Assembly: GCA_964410665.1 (NCBI GenBank)
Contig: CAYPIE010000101.1
Location: forward strand, 1-20,132
Direction of reading: 5' to 3'
From: CAYPIE01 sp964410665
GTDB taxonomy: Bacteria > Planctomycetota > Planctomycetia > Gemmatales > Gemmataceae
DNA: 20,132 nt
The notes beneath the pieces were generated by a model. It was given only the letters and a program-made list of their open reading frames with translations. It did not search any database and had not been told where the DNA came from. The number at the start of each line of letters is the position of its first letter. Within the stretch, counting starts at the first letter, position 1. A program made the translations under genes and the position numbers. Shown one piece after another: positions 9,003-16,742 of the stretch.

Positions 9003-9829
9003 GGAGCAACTCCTGCGCCCAACCCATCCGTCGCAGCCCCCGCGGTACCAGCCGAGGCAGGAATCGCAATCACATGGCGAACCGAGGTGGTTTTCTCACC
9101 AGCATCATCTGGTAAAGTAATGGTCAGCTCGACCGCGATCGCTAACGGTGGCCCTTGGGCCGTGACACCATCGGGACCGGGTAAAGAACCATCCCAAGAA
9201 GTAACCCAGGAAGTGCCGTCAAAATACTCGAAGTACAGATCGGTCACTTCCGAAGCGAGAATCGACTCCGCCTCGCGACTGTAGTCCGGTTCCAACGAGT
9301 TGCTCAGCTCCGTGGCAGTGAGCCAGACCTCTTCCTGACGGGCGAGTCCCCCATCACCCGCGGTGCCCAACCAATAGCTGACTCGACGCAGGTCGCTGGG
9401 CGAGGCCGTTTCGACCTCCTCATCGCCAGTCACCGTGGCCACTGCATCCGCAGGCACTCGGCTAAGGAACAGGGTCAACTGGGAGGCATCACCGATGACT
9501 CCTGCCTCAAACGGAGTCACCTCCGGGAACAGCCCTTCGACCATCTGAGTCGCATCTTCTTCGTCTTCGGCATCACTGCTGGTCTCCTCAAGCGACTGCG
9601 CGGCGATCGGAGCCAGACAAGAACGCAAATCAAGGGTGATTCGATTGACGATCGCTCGAACCAAGGTATCCTGCTGGACAATTTCCCGGGAAATTTGTAC
9701 GCCACGCAACGCTGTATTCACGGCAGAATAGAGTGCAGCCATCAACAGCAGCGCGATCGCACTGGCCAGAAGGACTTCAAACAACGTGAAGCCAGCTCGG
9801 GATCGGTGGGCGGTGACAAGCCTACGCAT
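8999..9829 (-). CDS. gspJ: General secretion pathway protein J (minor pseudopilin)
   Basis: 276 residues, with prepilin cleavage motif G13|FTLFE and glutamate at +5, followed by LLASAIALLLMAALYSAV as the pseudopilin helix. The remainder (LDLRSCLAP, YWLGTAGDGG, VTDLYFEYFDGTSWVTSWDG, LAIAVELTITLPD) matches the GspJ pattern, in which a Y-F-x-G-x-x-W strand recurs. An acidic low-complexity loop (SSDAEDEEDA) sits near residue 82. GspJ joins GspI and GspK at the pseudopilus tip. It starts 64 nt after the gspI stop with only a weak GAGAG upstream of the ATG, and overlaps gspK by 4 nt. Confidence 0.88.
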   Translation of the reverse strand: MRRLVTAHRSRAGFTLFEVLLASAIALLLMAALYSAVNTALRGVQISREIVQQDTLVRAIVNRITLDLRSCLAPIAAQSLEETSSDAEDEEDATQMVEGLFPEVTPFEAGVIGDASQLTLFLSRVPADAVATVTGDEEVETASPSDLRRVSYWLGTAGDGGLARQEEVWLTATELSNSLEPDYSREAESILASEVTDLYFEYFDGTSWVTSWDGSLPGPDGVTAQGPPLAIAVELTITLPDDAGEKTTSVRHVIAIPASAGTAGAATDGLGAGVAP

Positions 9830-9893
9830 AGGATGCTCTCAAAGCGGATTCGCGAAGGCTGGGCGGAACTGGATTCCCCAGTCCTGGAACCCC

Positions 9894-10373
9894 TCACGGA
9901 ATGGGAGTTTCTGTTTCCTCCGGCGGCAGCTCTTCTTCGGCCTCTGGATTGGCCGCGAGGTTGCCTCGGGTGGTCGGATCTATCACCAGCCGACTCAAGG
10001 TCACCTCGAACAAACTGCCATCGGGACGGTCGCGCGACACGGTCACCTCAGCCTGCCACAGATTGGGAATGGTCTCCTGTTCGCAACTCATCGACCAATT
10101 CCACGCCGAGCTTCCCGTATTGTCGAACGGTTGATCACTCTGACTTAGCAACGGAATCACTCCAGCAACGACCTCGGCCATTTTGGACTGGGCCAGCCGG
10201 GTGCCCTCACTCTGCCAGCGAATCTCCAGGGCCTGATCCTCACCCAGACTGATCAGGCGGATGATGGCCACGTAGGAGAGCAAGAAGATCGCTAGGGCTA
10301 CCAACACCTCGATGAGCGTGAGCCCGGAGCGTCCGGAAGCTGCTGCTGTGCTCAAGGCCTTCGGCCGCATCAT
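9894..10373 (-). CDS. gspI: General secretion pathway protein I (minor pseudopilin)
   Basis: 159 residues, cleavage motif G17|LTLIE with glutamate at +5, then VLVALAIFLLSYVAIIRLIS. GspI proteins typically carry this LTLIEVLVALAIF stretch, and the following RLAQSKMAEVVAG resembles the conserved region after the helix (the A-x-x-K/Q-M-x-E pattern). The C-terminus ends in an acidic, proline-rich tail (EAEEELPPEETETPIP). The first ATG overlaps the gspH stop (ATGATG); either of the two adjacent ATGs could be used. It is one of the three tip pseudopilins. Confidence 0.88.
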   Translation of the reverse strand: MMRPKALSTAAASGRSGLTLIEVLVALAIFLLSYVAIIRLISLGEDQALEIRWQSEGTRLAQSKMAEVVAGVIPLLSQSDQPFDNTGSSAWNWSMSCEQETIPNLWQAEVTVSRDRPDGSLFEVTLSRLVIDPTTRGNLAANPEAEEELPPEETETPIP

Positions 10374-10921
10374 CCCTCCTCGGCGTTGCGTTCACCTTTC
10401 TCCACGCTGACCGCCCCGGTCAGACCACGCACCCTGAGGATCCGCGGCCGTAGCTCCTCCATCTGCACCTCAAGGGTGAAATCGTCGCGGCAGGTGCCAT
10501 CCGGTAAAAACGTGCCGATCTTGATCCAACCCGAGGCATCCGCGCTGGCCCCATCGGCCATTTTAAACAAGATGTCCTCGACCAACTCATCCTCAATCAC
10601 CGTTGGTGGTCGATCGAGACCGATGTCCGAGGTGGTGGGGTCGGCCTGTCCAGACCAGAACTCCACCCGGTCGGGGGCGACGCGGTACTCACTGCTCTCC
10701 GGCTTGATCGCAAAGGTGTACGGACGTCCTTCCTCCATGGCCGCAGCCCGCGCTTCGGCCCAGCTGGCCCGGATCTGATCCACCGCCCCATCCAAACGCA
10801 CATCCAGATACATCGACTGCATTGATGGGACGGCCACTGCGGCTAGCATAACAAGGATAGCCAAAACCAACAGCAATTCCATCAAGGTATAGGCGGAACG
10901 GTGCACGCTTGAGGCCCTCAC
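10370..10921 (-). CDS. gspH: General secretion pathway protein H-like pseudopilin
   Basis: 183 residues. The N-terminus has a prepilin motif A10|YTLME with glutamate at +5, then LLLVLAILVMLAAVAVPSM. The residue before the cleavage site is alanine rather than the usual glycine. The following LDGAVDQIRASWAEARAAAMEEGRPYTF corresponds to the GspH helix region (R-x-A-A-x-x-x-G). The GTG start at 10921 lies one base after the gspG stop; a second GTG at 10906 has GAGGG upstream at good spacing and would give a five-residue leader, so the exact start is uncertain. GspH is a minor pseudopilin between GspG and the tip complex. Confidence 0.85.
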   Translation of the reverse strand: MRASSVHRSAYTLMELLLVLAILVMLAAVAVPSMQSMYLDVRLDGAVDQIRASWAEARAAAMEEGRPYTFAIKPESSEYRVAPDRVEFWSGQADPTTSDIGLDRPPTVIEDELVEDILFKMADGASADASGWIKIGTFLPDGTCRDDFTLEVQMEELRPRILRVRGLTGAVSVEKGERNAEEG

Positions 10922-10922
10922 A

Positions 10923-11363
10923 CTATTGTTGCGGATTGGTGTCTGAACCGCCGGGCCAGTTCCCGATCTCCATCCCCTTGTCGGTGGTGGTCCAGATGTC
11001 GGGCTTCAGACCGTTGTTCCGCGTCCCGTTGGGGTCGTATTGGTACGGCTTGCCCCAGGGGTCGTTGAGGATCGAAGGATCGTCATAGATGGGGCTGCTG
11101 CCGTTGGTGGGTTGAACCAGTTCTTGCAGCGTTTGCGGAAAGTTCCCCTCGTTTTTGGCACTGTACTGCTTGACCGCATCGGTCAGCGACTTAATGTCCA
11201 ACTTCGCCTTGTCGCGTTTGGCGTCGCTGAGGTAGCCAAACACATAAATGCTGGCAGCCCCCGCCAAGATGACCAGGATGGCCACCACCACTAACACTTC
11301 CATCAAGGTAAACGCCGCCCGCCGCTCGGAGCGATTGGCACGATAGATTGGCAGCAACATCAT
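10923..11363 (-). CDS. gspG: General secretion pathway protein G (major pseudopilin)
   Basis: 146 residues from the first of two adjacent ATGs at 11363; GAGG lies 4 nt upstream (7 nt from the second ATG). A GTG at 11393 gives a longer product but has no ribosome binding site. The prepilin motif is A17|FTLMEVLVVVAILVILAG with glutamate at +5. The rest is classic GspG: KLDIKSLTDAVKQY, then NFPQTLQELV, then NDPWGKPYQYDPNG and PDIWTTTDKGMEIGNW, the region that in known GspG binds calcium. GspG forms the pseudopilus shaft. Alanine instead of glycine precedes the cleavage point, as in the neighbouring gspH. Confidence 0.93.
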   Translation of the reverse strand: MMLLPIYRANRSERRAAFTLMEVLVVVAILVILAGAASIYVFGYLSDAKRDKAKLDIKSLTDAVKQYSAKNEGNFPQTLQELVQPTNGSSPIYDDPSILNDPWGKPYQYDPNGTRNNGLKPDIWTTTDKGMEIGNWPGGSDTNPQQ

Positions 11364-11411
11364 TGAACCTCGCTTCGGTCGCAAAAGGACCACTTGATTG
11401 TGATGATAATC

Positions 11412-11430
11412 GCCTCAACCATTAAGAGGC
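11412..11430 (-). promoter_or_regulatory. Small hairpin between gspF and gspG
   Basis: GCCTC and GAGGC form a 5-bp stem with a 9-nt loop in the 123-nt gap between gspF and gspG, the only sizeable gap inside the pseudopilin block. It has no T-tract. It might mark a processing site that lets the major pseudopilin be made at higher level than GspF, but the stem is short. Confidence 0.25.
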
Positions 11431-11486
11431 CGTGAAAGACGCCCATTTTTACCAATCCGTGGTCGCCCGATGGCGTTGCGACGCGC

Positions 11487-12692
11487 TTACTGCACCGCAC
11501 TACCCATCTTGAACACCGGCAGCAACAGCCCGGCGACGACCAACAAGGTCACCGCGGCCATCACCAGAAGCATCACCGGTTCAAGTAAACGAACAAAAAG
11601 TTCTAGCTGGCGGGAGGTACGCTTCTCAAGTCCATCCGCGATGTCGACCAATACCGTGTCGAGCGTGTTCGATTCCTCGGCGACGCTGACCATCTCGACC
11701 ACGTCGCGCGGGAAGTAGGGGTTGGCCTGAAAGGGCTTGGCAAGCTTATCGCCAGCCGTGATATTCTCCGCCGACTGTTCGACCGCTTGCGACAGCACGC
11801 GATTGCCGGTGGAGTCCTTAGCAATCTGCAAGGCATTCAAAATAGGAATGCCGTTATGAAGAAGTGTACCAAGAATCCGGGTAAATCGCGACAGGGCGAG
11901 ATTCAAAAAGATTCGACCCGCCCCGGGGATACGCAGTTTGATCCGATCGCTGGTCAGCCGCCCGGACTCAGTCCGCTGCCAGCGTTTGTATAGGAACACC
12001 AATCCGACGAAGCCAAGGACCAAAAACAGCCCGTAATCCTGCAAAAAGTGGCTAAATGCCATCAAACCCACCGTCAGCGTCGGCAATTCACCCTTTTCTT
12101 CCAGCTTCACGAACAACGGTTCAAAGCGCGGCACAAAGAAAATCACCAGCACGTTGAGCACAATAAAGCCGACCACGGCCAGAAACACTGGATACGCCAG
12201 CGCTCCGATCACCTTCGACTTCAGGTCCTCTTGGTGCTCGGTGAAGTCGGCGATCCGTTTGAGAACATCCTCTAGGAAGCCGCCCTCCTGCCCGGCCTTG
12301 ACCATGCTGATGGCTAGTTCGCCGAACGCATTGGGATGCTGAGCCATGGCCTCGGAGAGCCCGGTACCTTCGGCGACCTTCGCCCGAACGTCGCGGATCA
12401 CCTCGCTGAGTACCGGATTGGTACTTTGTCGCTCCAGGACATCCAAGCTGCGCAGAAGCGGCACCCCCGAATTCAACAGGTCTGCCAGCTGCGAGTAGAA
12501 GGCCGTGGTATGCTTGCCCTTGACCTTCTTGCCAAACGCCCGGGCCGCTTGCGACTTGATTTGGGCGATTTTGACCGGCATCAGCCCGCGTGCGTCGAGC
12601 ATCATCATGACCTCACGCTCGCTGTTGGCGGTCAGACTCCCCTGGGACCGATGCCCGGTCGCGGTCAGCGCTTCATAGGTAAAATCGGCCAT
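11487..12692 (-). CDS. gspF: General secretion pathway protein F (inner-membrane platform)
   Basis: 401 residues, the usual GspF length. It starts MADFTYEALTATGH, typical of the family, and has two T2SF domains (about 68-190 and 270-392). The first carries FYSQLADLLNSGVPLLRSLDVL and HPNAFGELAISMVKAGQEGG; the second carries FTRILGTLLHNGIPILNALQIA and FPRDVVEMVSVAEESNTLD. Membrane helices are near 160-190, 220-238 and 368-392. GspF/PilC is the polytopic platform that the ATPase turns to add pseudopilin subunits. The start ATG has only a weak GACGGG upstream. It lies 380 nt after gspE. Confidence 0.95.
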   Translation of the reverse strand: MADFTYEALTATGHRSQGSLTANSEREVMMMLDARGLMPVKIAQIKSQAARAFGKKVKGKHTTAFYSQLADLLNSGVPLLRSLDVLERQSTNPVLSEVIRDVRAKVAEGTGLSEAMAQHPNAFGELAISMVKAGQEGGFLEDVLKRIADFTEHQEDLKSKVIGALAYPVFLAVVGFIVLNVLVIFFVPRFEPLFVKLEEKGELPTLTVGLMAFSHFLQDYGLFLVLGFVGLVFLYKRWQRTESGRLTSDRIKLRIPGAGRIFLNLALSRFTRILGTLLHNGIPILNALQIAKDSTGNRVLSQAVEQSAENITAGDKLAKPFQANPYFPRDVVEMVSVAEESNTLDTVLVDIADGLEKRTSRQLELFVRLLEPVMLLVMAAVTLLVVAGLLLPVFKMGSAVQ

Positions 12693-13072
12693 GCTTTGCT
12701 ACCCGTCACTTCCCCGGCCTGGTTAGGCATCGCGTGAGGCAGCGATCCCTAATCAGACTTGCAGTTGCGTGTAAAAAAACTTTGCTTCACTTTTATGACG
12801 TCGAGGCTCGAGGAAAGTAACCGACTGCCCATCAATTCGCCGTGTATCCAGCGGCCACATGGGGTTCGAGCCACAGCCGTCACCACTGTCCTGCCAATAG
12901 GCTTTTATGCCATCTGCAGGCAGCAACCGGTTACCGCTAAGGGAATGAGCCATGTCAAATGCATAGCGATCCATCGCGGATGCGAATGACCTTCAAGTCG
13001 GTCAGATTCAGATCATCGGCCAAAAGCCTAGCCGGACGACTGTGAAGACACTGCATGGGAACCGACTCCGGA
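12693..13072. other. 380-nt gap between gspE and gspF, no convincing gene
   Basis: The gap is unusually long for this otherwise tight locus. On the minus strand it holds a 73-codon ORF (12753-12974) with a poor ribosome binding site and no family I recognise; it is cysteine and tryptophan containing and ends 60 nt before gspF. The gap may contain a second promoter for gspF onward, but I see no clear -35/-10 pair. A remnant gene is also possible. Confidence 0.5.
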
Positions 13073-14776
13073 TCAACTAAGATCTCCGGCTGTGACCCGT
13101 GACACTTCGTCGAGCGTGGTCTTTCCCAACAGCACTTTGCGAAAACCATCTTGCCGTAGAGTGATCAGCCCGTCCTTGAGGGCCTGCCCACGGATGGCCG
13201 TGGCGTTGAGCCGCTGCACGATCATGTCTTTGAGTAAATCGTTGGTCACCAACAGTTCGTGGATCCCGGTCCGGCCTCGGTAGCCACTTTGTCGACAGCT
13301 ACGACACCCTGCGCCGCGATACAGCGTCGGTACTGGGCCGCGATTGCGATCTTCCATCGGGAAGTCGTTGGGCACCTCGGTGAGATCCGGTCTCCACTCC
13401 TCCTTGCAGTCCGAGCAAATGGTCCGTACTAGCCGCTGAGCCATCACCCCCTCCACCGTCGAGGCGACCAGAAACGGCTCGATCCCCATGTCGATCAAGC
13501 GGGTAAACGCCGAGGGCGAATCGTTGGTGTGCAGGGTGCTAAATACCAAGTGACCGGTCAGCGAAGCCTGGATGGCATTCTGAGCCGTCTCCATATCGCG
13601 AATCTCACCGATCAAAACCACGTCGGGGTCATGACGCAGAATCGAGCGAAGCGACGAAGCAAAGGTTAGGCCGATCTTGGCATGGATTTGGATTTGGCTG
13701 ATTCCCGGTTGCTGATACTCCACCGGATCCTCGACTGTAATAATCTTGGTCGATTCGTCCTTGATCTCGTTCAGAGCACTGTAGAGGGTCGTACTTTTTC
13801 CCGAACCGGTGGGACCGGTCACCAGCACAATACCGTGCGGTCGGTCGATCAGTTGGGTGAAGCGTTCATGCACATCCGGCAGCATGCCGACATTGGCCAG
13901 GTCAAACACCATCCGGCCCTTGTCCAACAGACGCATGACAATCCCCTCGCCATGCACCATCGGGATGATCGACACCCGAACATCGACCTCGCGATGATTG
14001 ACCCGCAGTTTGATACGGCCGTCCTGAGGCAGACGTTTCTCGGCGATATTCAAGTGGGCCATAATCTTGACACGCGAGATGATGGCCGCCTGAAAGCGGG
14101 TGATCTCGGCGTGCATCCGCTGGGTCTGCAACAGCCCGTCGATCCGGTAACGAACGCGCAGCCCCTTCTCCTCGGGTTCAATGTGAATATCGCTGGCCCG
14201 CTCGTTGATGGCTTCCAGGAGGATTTCGTTGACCAACTTGACGACGGAGGCCTCTTGGGCCATCTTGGCCAGTTCGCTGTCATCGGCCTCAATGTCTTCA
14301 AGCAGTTCGATGCCCTGCTGGGTCTGCTCCTGCACCAGCGCCGACACCGTCTCACCGCCCACCCCAAAGTGCGTGCGGATCAAGCGCGTGATCTCCCGAG
14401 GGCTGGCGAGGACCGGTTGGATGTCGAGCCCAGTGATCGTCTGCATCTCGTCCAGGGCATAGACGTCGTAAGGATCGCCGGTAGCCACCGTCAGGGTGCC
14501 ATTGTTGCGGGATATGGGCATCAGATTCTTCCGATGCACCAGCTTCAGCGGGATGGAGCTCAGGGCTTCGGGTTCCACAGCAACCTGGGTCAGGTCGACG
14601 AGCTCCAGGCCGAACTCATCGGCCAAGAAAGAGAGCATCTTCTCCTCACGAACAAACCCCTGCTCCACCAGCACCTCATGTGGCGGCTTGTCGCTGGAGG
14701 CAAGCGCTTCCTCAGCGCGCAACCGTTCCCCTTCACTTAGCAGGCCTTGATCCTGCAATTGCTGCAACAGTTGCAT
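13073..14776 (-). CDS. gspE: General secretion pathway protein E / PilB-type assembly ATPase
   Basis: 567 residues. The N-terminal ~150 residues form a T2SSE/MshE-type domain (GLLSEGERLRAEEAL; LVEQGFVREEKMLSFLADEFGLELVDL). The ATPase core has Walker A GPTGSGKST near 320-328, the Asp box ITVEDPVEYQ, Walker B VVLIGEIRD near 386-394, and the His box STLHTND near 412-418. A four-cysteine zinc site is complete: CSDC near 453 and CRSC near 490, followed by GYRGRTGIHELL. It hydrolyses ATP at the cytoplasmic face to drive pseudopilus assembly through GspF. AGGA lies 7 nt before the ATG. It is the first gene of the locus. GspE and PilB are hard to separate by sequence; the pseudopilin set favours GspE. 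Confidence 0.95.
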   Translation of the reverse strand: MQLLQQLQDQGLLSEGERLRAEEALASSDKPPHEVLVEQGFVREEKMLSFLADEFGLELVDLTQVAVEPEALSSIPLKLVHRKNLMPISRNNGTLTVATGDPYDVYALDEMQTITGLDIQPVLASPREITRLIRTHFGVGGETVSALVQEQTQQGIELLEDIEADDSELAKMAQEASVVKLVNEILLEAINERASDIHIEPEEKGLRVRYRIDGLLQTQRMHAEITRFQAAIISRVKIMAHLNIAEKRLPQDGRIKLRVNHREVDVRVSIIPMVHGEGIVMRLLDKGRMVFDLANVGMLPDVHERFTQLIDRPHGIVLVTGPTGSGKSTTLYSALNEIKDESTKIITVEDPVEYQQPGISQIQIHAKIGLTFASSLRSILRHDPDVVLIGEIRDMETAQNAIQASLTGHLVFSTLHTNDSPSAFTRLIDMGIEPFLVASTVEGVMAQRLVRTICSDCKEEWRPDLTEVPNDFPMEDRNRGPVPTLYRGAGCRSCRQSGYRGRTGIHELLVTNDLLKDMIVQRLNATAIRGQALKDGLITLRQDGFRKVLLGKTTLDEVSRVTAGDLS

Positions 14777-14830
14777 GATGATTTCCTGTCGAACCGAGCC
14801 GGAGCTAGGTGGGTGCGTGGCGGGAGTCTA

Positions 14831-14867
14831 TTACCCTAGTGTAAACCCGCTCCTTCGGAAAGGGTAA
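14831..14867. promoter_or_regulatory. Inverted repeat upstream of gspE
   Basis: TTACCCT at 14831-14837 and AGGGTAA at 14861-14867 are perfect 7-bp inverted arms separated by 23 nt, 55-91 nt upstream of the gspE start. Placement in the leader or promoter of the first gene of the secretion locus suggests an operator or RNA structure. The symmetry is visible; the role is inference. Confidence 0.3.
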
Positions 14868-15175
14868 CGGCAGGTCCGAAAAAGTGTTTGAGGGAATCGA
14901 CACAGTCTTGGGTAGTAACAACAGTATCCAGGATTCGAGTGATTGAGCAGTTCATGAAGGCAAACGCCGCATGCACCTCCGTAAAGATTGTGCGGAAATT
15001 GACCGCGAGGAATGCTGCCATCCGTCCATAGGCTTGGTCACCGCTTGCTCCGGAGTATCCTCGCCTCCCCCAGAGGTCCCCGCAACGATACCAACGCTCC
15101 CAGCCCCTGCATGGACGGATGCAGCGGTCGACCCCCCACCAGAGAAACCAGATCGCCCTGGCACTGCCGGCTCGA
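14868..15175. other. Stretch between gspE leader and the DCC gene with no clear gene
   Basis: About 300 nt upstream of gspE with no recognisable coding sequence. A minus-strand ORF (14836-15354) and a plus-strand ORF (from 14971) cross it, but both mostly shadow the DCC gene in other frames. The part of the minus ORF outside the DCC gene reads plausibly as protein (for example TRILDTVVTTQDCVDSLKHF), so a decayed gene cannot be excluded. The gspE promoter should lie here or just downstream. Confidence 0.4.
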
Positions 15176-15574
15176 TCAGCGCGGACACGTCCCGGTTTCG
15201 CAATTCTCTTCGCGCTGCCGTTTGGGAAGGTACGGCCGAATCTCCGCAAACACGGCATAGCCCACTTTGGCCAGTTGCCGCAGCACGGGTTGCCGCACCA
15301 GAAAGCCCAGCCAGCGATAGCCGGGGATGCGTCGCCATAGCACGGCGAAGGCATCGACGCCCTTGTGCACCTTGCCGTCCTGGTCCATCACGTGCATATG
15401 CTTGTTCACTGCCCGGGCATCAAGATGGTAGCCGGCGGCATCAAAGGCAGGATCGGCAATGTCCACAAATGCCACCGAATCATCGCCATGTAGCATTTTC
15501 TGCTGGTGATGAATCTCACGCGAACAAAGATGGCAGGCGCCGTCAAAAAACACCGTAAGTTGGGGTTGGCCCAT
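15176..15574 (-). CDS. DCC-family (DUF393) thiol-disulfide oxidoreductase-like protein
   Basis: 132 residues from an ATG at 15574, chosen because GTGAGGA lies 10 nt upstream; an in-frame ATG at 15616 would add 14 residues but has no ribosome binding site. The N-terminus LTVFFDGACHLCSREI contains the D-G-x-C-x-x-C signature (C14, C17) that names the DCC family. Further family marks are FVDIAD, a histidine/valine strand before DQDGKVHKGVDAF, then LWRRIPGYRWLGFLV, and a C-terminal C-x4-C (ENCETGTC, C125 and C130). The family is predicted to be thioredoxin-like redox proteins, with substrates mostly unknown. It is a single gene, with no evident link to the secretion locus. Confidence 0.9.
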   Translation of the reverse strand: MGQPQLTVFFDGACHLCSREIHHQQKMLHGDDSVAFVDIADPAFDAAGYHLDARAVNKHMHVMDQDGKVHKGVDAFAVLWRRIPGYRWLGFLVRQPVLRQLAKVGYAVFAEIRPYLPKRQREENCETGTCPR

Positions 15575-15616
15575 GGCAAATGAATCCTCACCGTAAATTC
15601 CATCGCTTTTTTTCAT

Positions 15617-15844
15617 TCATAGCCAATCGCCGGGATACGATACCAATGTTCGCGTGCAAGACCCGCAGACAGGCCCGGAATTGCTCTCTGCCTTGAATCC
15701 TCTGTCCGGATCCGTTGCAATAACGACACTTTTGAGCAAGATTTCTCGAAGGGAACGCCCCTCCTGGCGAATCATCTCGCAGGGTTTGTTCTCCCTCGGT
15801 CGCACCGTGCTGCCCCACATGCTCCTCCAGGCGAGATCGCGCTG
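15617..15844. promoter_or_regulatory. Divergent intergenic region between the DCC gene and the channel operon
   Basis: This 228-nt region separates genes reading outward on both sides, so it should carry promoters for both. On the plus strand TTGCAA (15715-15720) and AAGATT (15738-15743) are spaced 17 nt apart, a weak sigma-70-like candidate. On the minus strand TATGAA overlaps the alternative DCC start at 15616, which would favour the downstream start. Small ORFs here look like noise. Confidence 0.3.
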
Positions 15845-16666
15845 ATGTCGATACCTGCTTCGCACCGGTTTCCTCGTGAATGGGCGTTATTGTTTATCGC
15901 CCTGATTCTCGTCGGGGGAATCTGTATCCCGTTGTGGCTGTGGTCGGCCGGCAACGCCTCCTCGTCCGAACACTTCTGGGCCACCTGGACTCCAGAACGC
16001 CTGGGTCGGCTGTTTTTGGGCCCCGAGCAGATTGCCTGCTACTTCTGTGCCGCTTGGGCCGGTTTAATCCTGCTCTGGCGTTCTCGGGAGGTCGCCCGGC
16101 AACGTCAGGCCTTTCACCTGGACCTATTGCCCACCGAGGAAGGAGCCCGGCTGCTCCCCGAAGATGCTCGGCCGTATGCCCGGAAGATCGAGCAGATCGC
16201 CGAGCGCAAAGGACCTTTCATCCTTACCAACATGTTACGCCTAGCACTCAACAAATATGCCATTAGCCGCTCCGCGCCCGATGTAGGCGAAGTGGTCCGC
16301 ACCCAAAGCGAGGTCGAACAGAACCGGCTCGTCTCTAGCATGGGCACTGTCCAATATCTCACTTGGGCCATCCCAGCCATCGGCTTCCTCGGCACCGTCC
16401 GCGGACTGGCCGGGGGCATGTCGATGGCCGGCGTCACCGATGAGAGTCTGCAGCGCTTCCTCAAACAGGCCACCGATCAGCTGTCGATTGCCTTTGACTG
16501 TACCTTTATTGCCCTCGCCTTAAGTGTGGTGGTGATGTATCTGCTGCACCGGGTGCAGCGCGATGAAGATATGCTGATCATCGACTGCCAGTCCTATTGC
16601 CAGGAACATCTGCTGTTGCGTCTGTATGACCCGCAGCCCGAACCGGTGACCGCGTATGCCCCCTGA
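15845..16666 (+). CDS. MotA/TolQ/ExbB-type ion channel subunit
   Basis: 273 residues with four predicted membrane helices: about 13-35, 62-79, 170-190 and 212-234. The third contains IPAIGFLGTVRGLAGGM, matching the G-x-L-G-T-V-x-G signature of TolQ/ExbB/MotA, with the conserved threonine at T184. The fourth, AFDCTFIALALSVVVMYL, carries the second conserved threonine at T220. A cytoplasmic domain of about 90 residues lies between helices 2 and 3. Such proteins form a pentamer around a dimer of a MotB/ExbD/TolR-type partner and use the proton or sodium gradient to drive rotation. The partner here is probably the VWA protein two genes downstream. AGGCGAG upstream of the ATG is a weak ribosome binding site. 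It is the first gene of a three-gene operon. Confidence 0.85.
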   Translation: MSIPASHRFPREWALLFIALILVGGICIPLWLWSAGNASSSEHFWATWTPERLGRLFLGPEQIACYFCAAWAGLILLWRSREVARQRQAFHLDLLPTEEGARLLPEDARPYARKIEQIAERKGPFILTNMLRLALNKYAISRSAPDVGEVVRTQSEVEQNRLVSSMGTVQYLTWAIPAIGFLGTVRGLAGGMSMAGVTDESLQRFLKQATDQLSIAFDCTFIALALSVVVMYLLHRVQRDEDMLIIDCQSYCQEHLLLRLYDPQPEPVTAYAP

Positions 16667-16682
16667 GCCGCTCGACAGCGGC
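16667..16682 (+). promoter_or_regulatory. Hairpin immediately after the channel gene stop
   Basis: GCCGCT-CGAC-AGCGGC forms a perfect 6-bp stem with a 4-nt loop directly after the stop codon, with no T-tract. It may protect or adjust the upstream message relative to the downstream genes; it does not look like a full terminator. Confidence 0.3.
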
Positions 16683-16742
16683 CAAGCAATCGACTATCGT
16701 AGCGGCGTTCTATCGTGATCGACATCTGGCGAGGACCCCACC

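Noticed and set aside
12861..12875. tRNA T-loop-like GGTTCGAGCC
   Set aside because: The flanking bases do not form a T-stem and no acceptor or anticodon arm is found around it.
13682..14740. 352-codon plus-strand ORF
   Set aside because: It is antisense to gspE, whose Walker and zinc motifs prove the minus frame.
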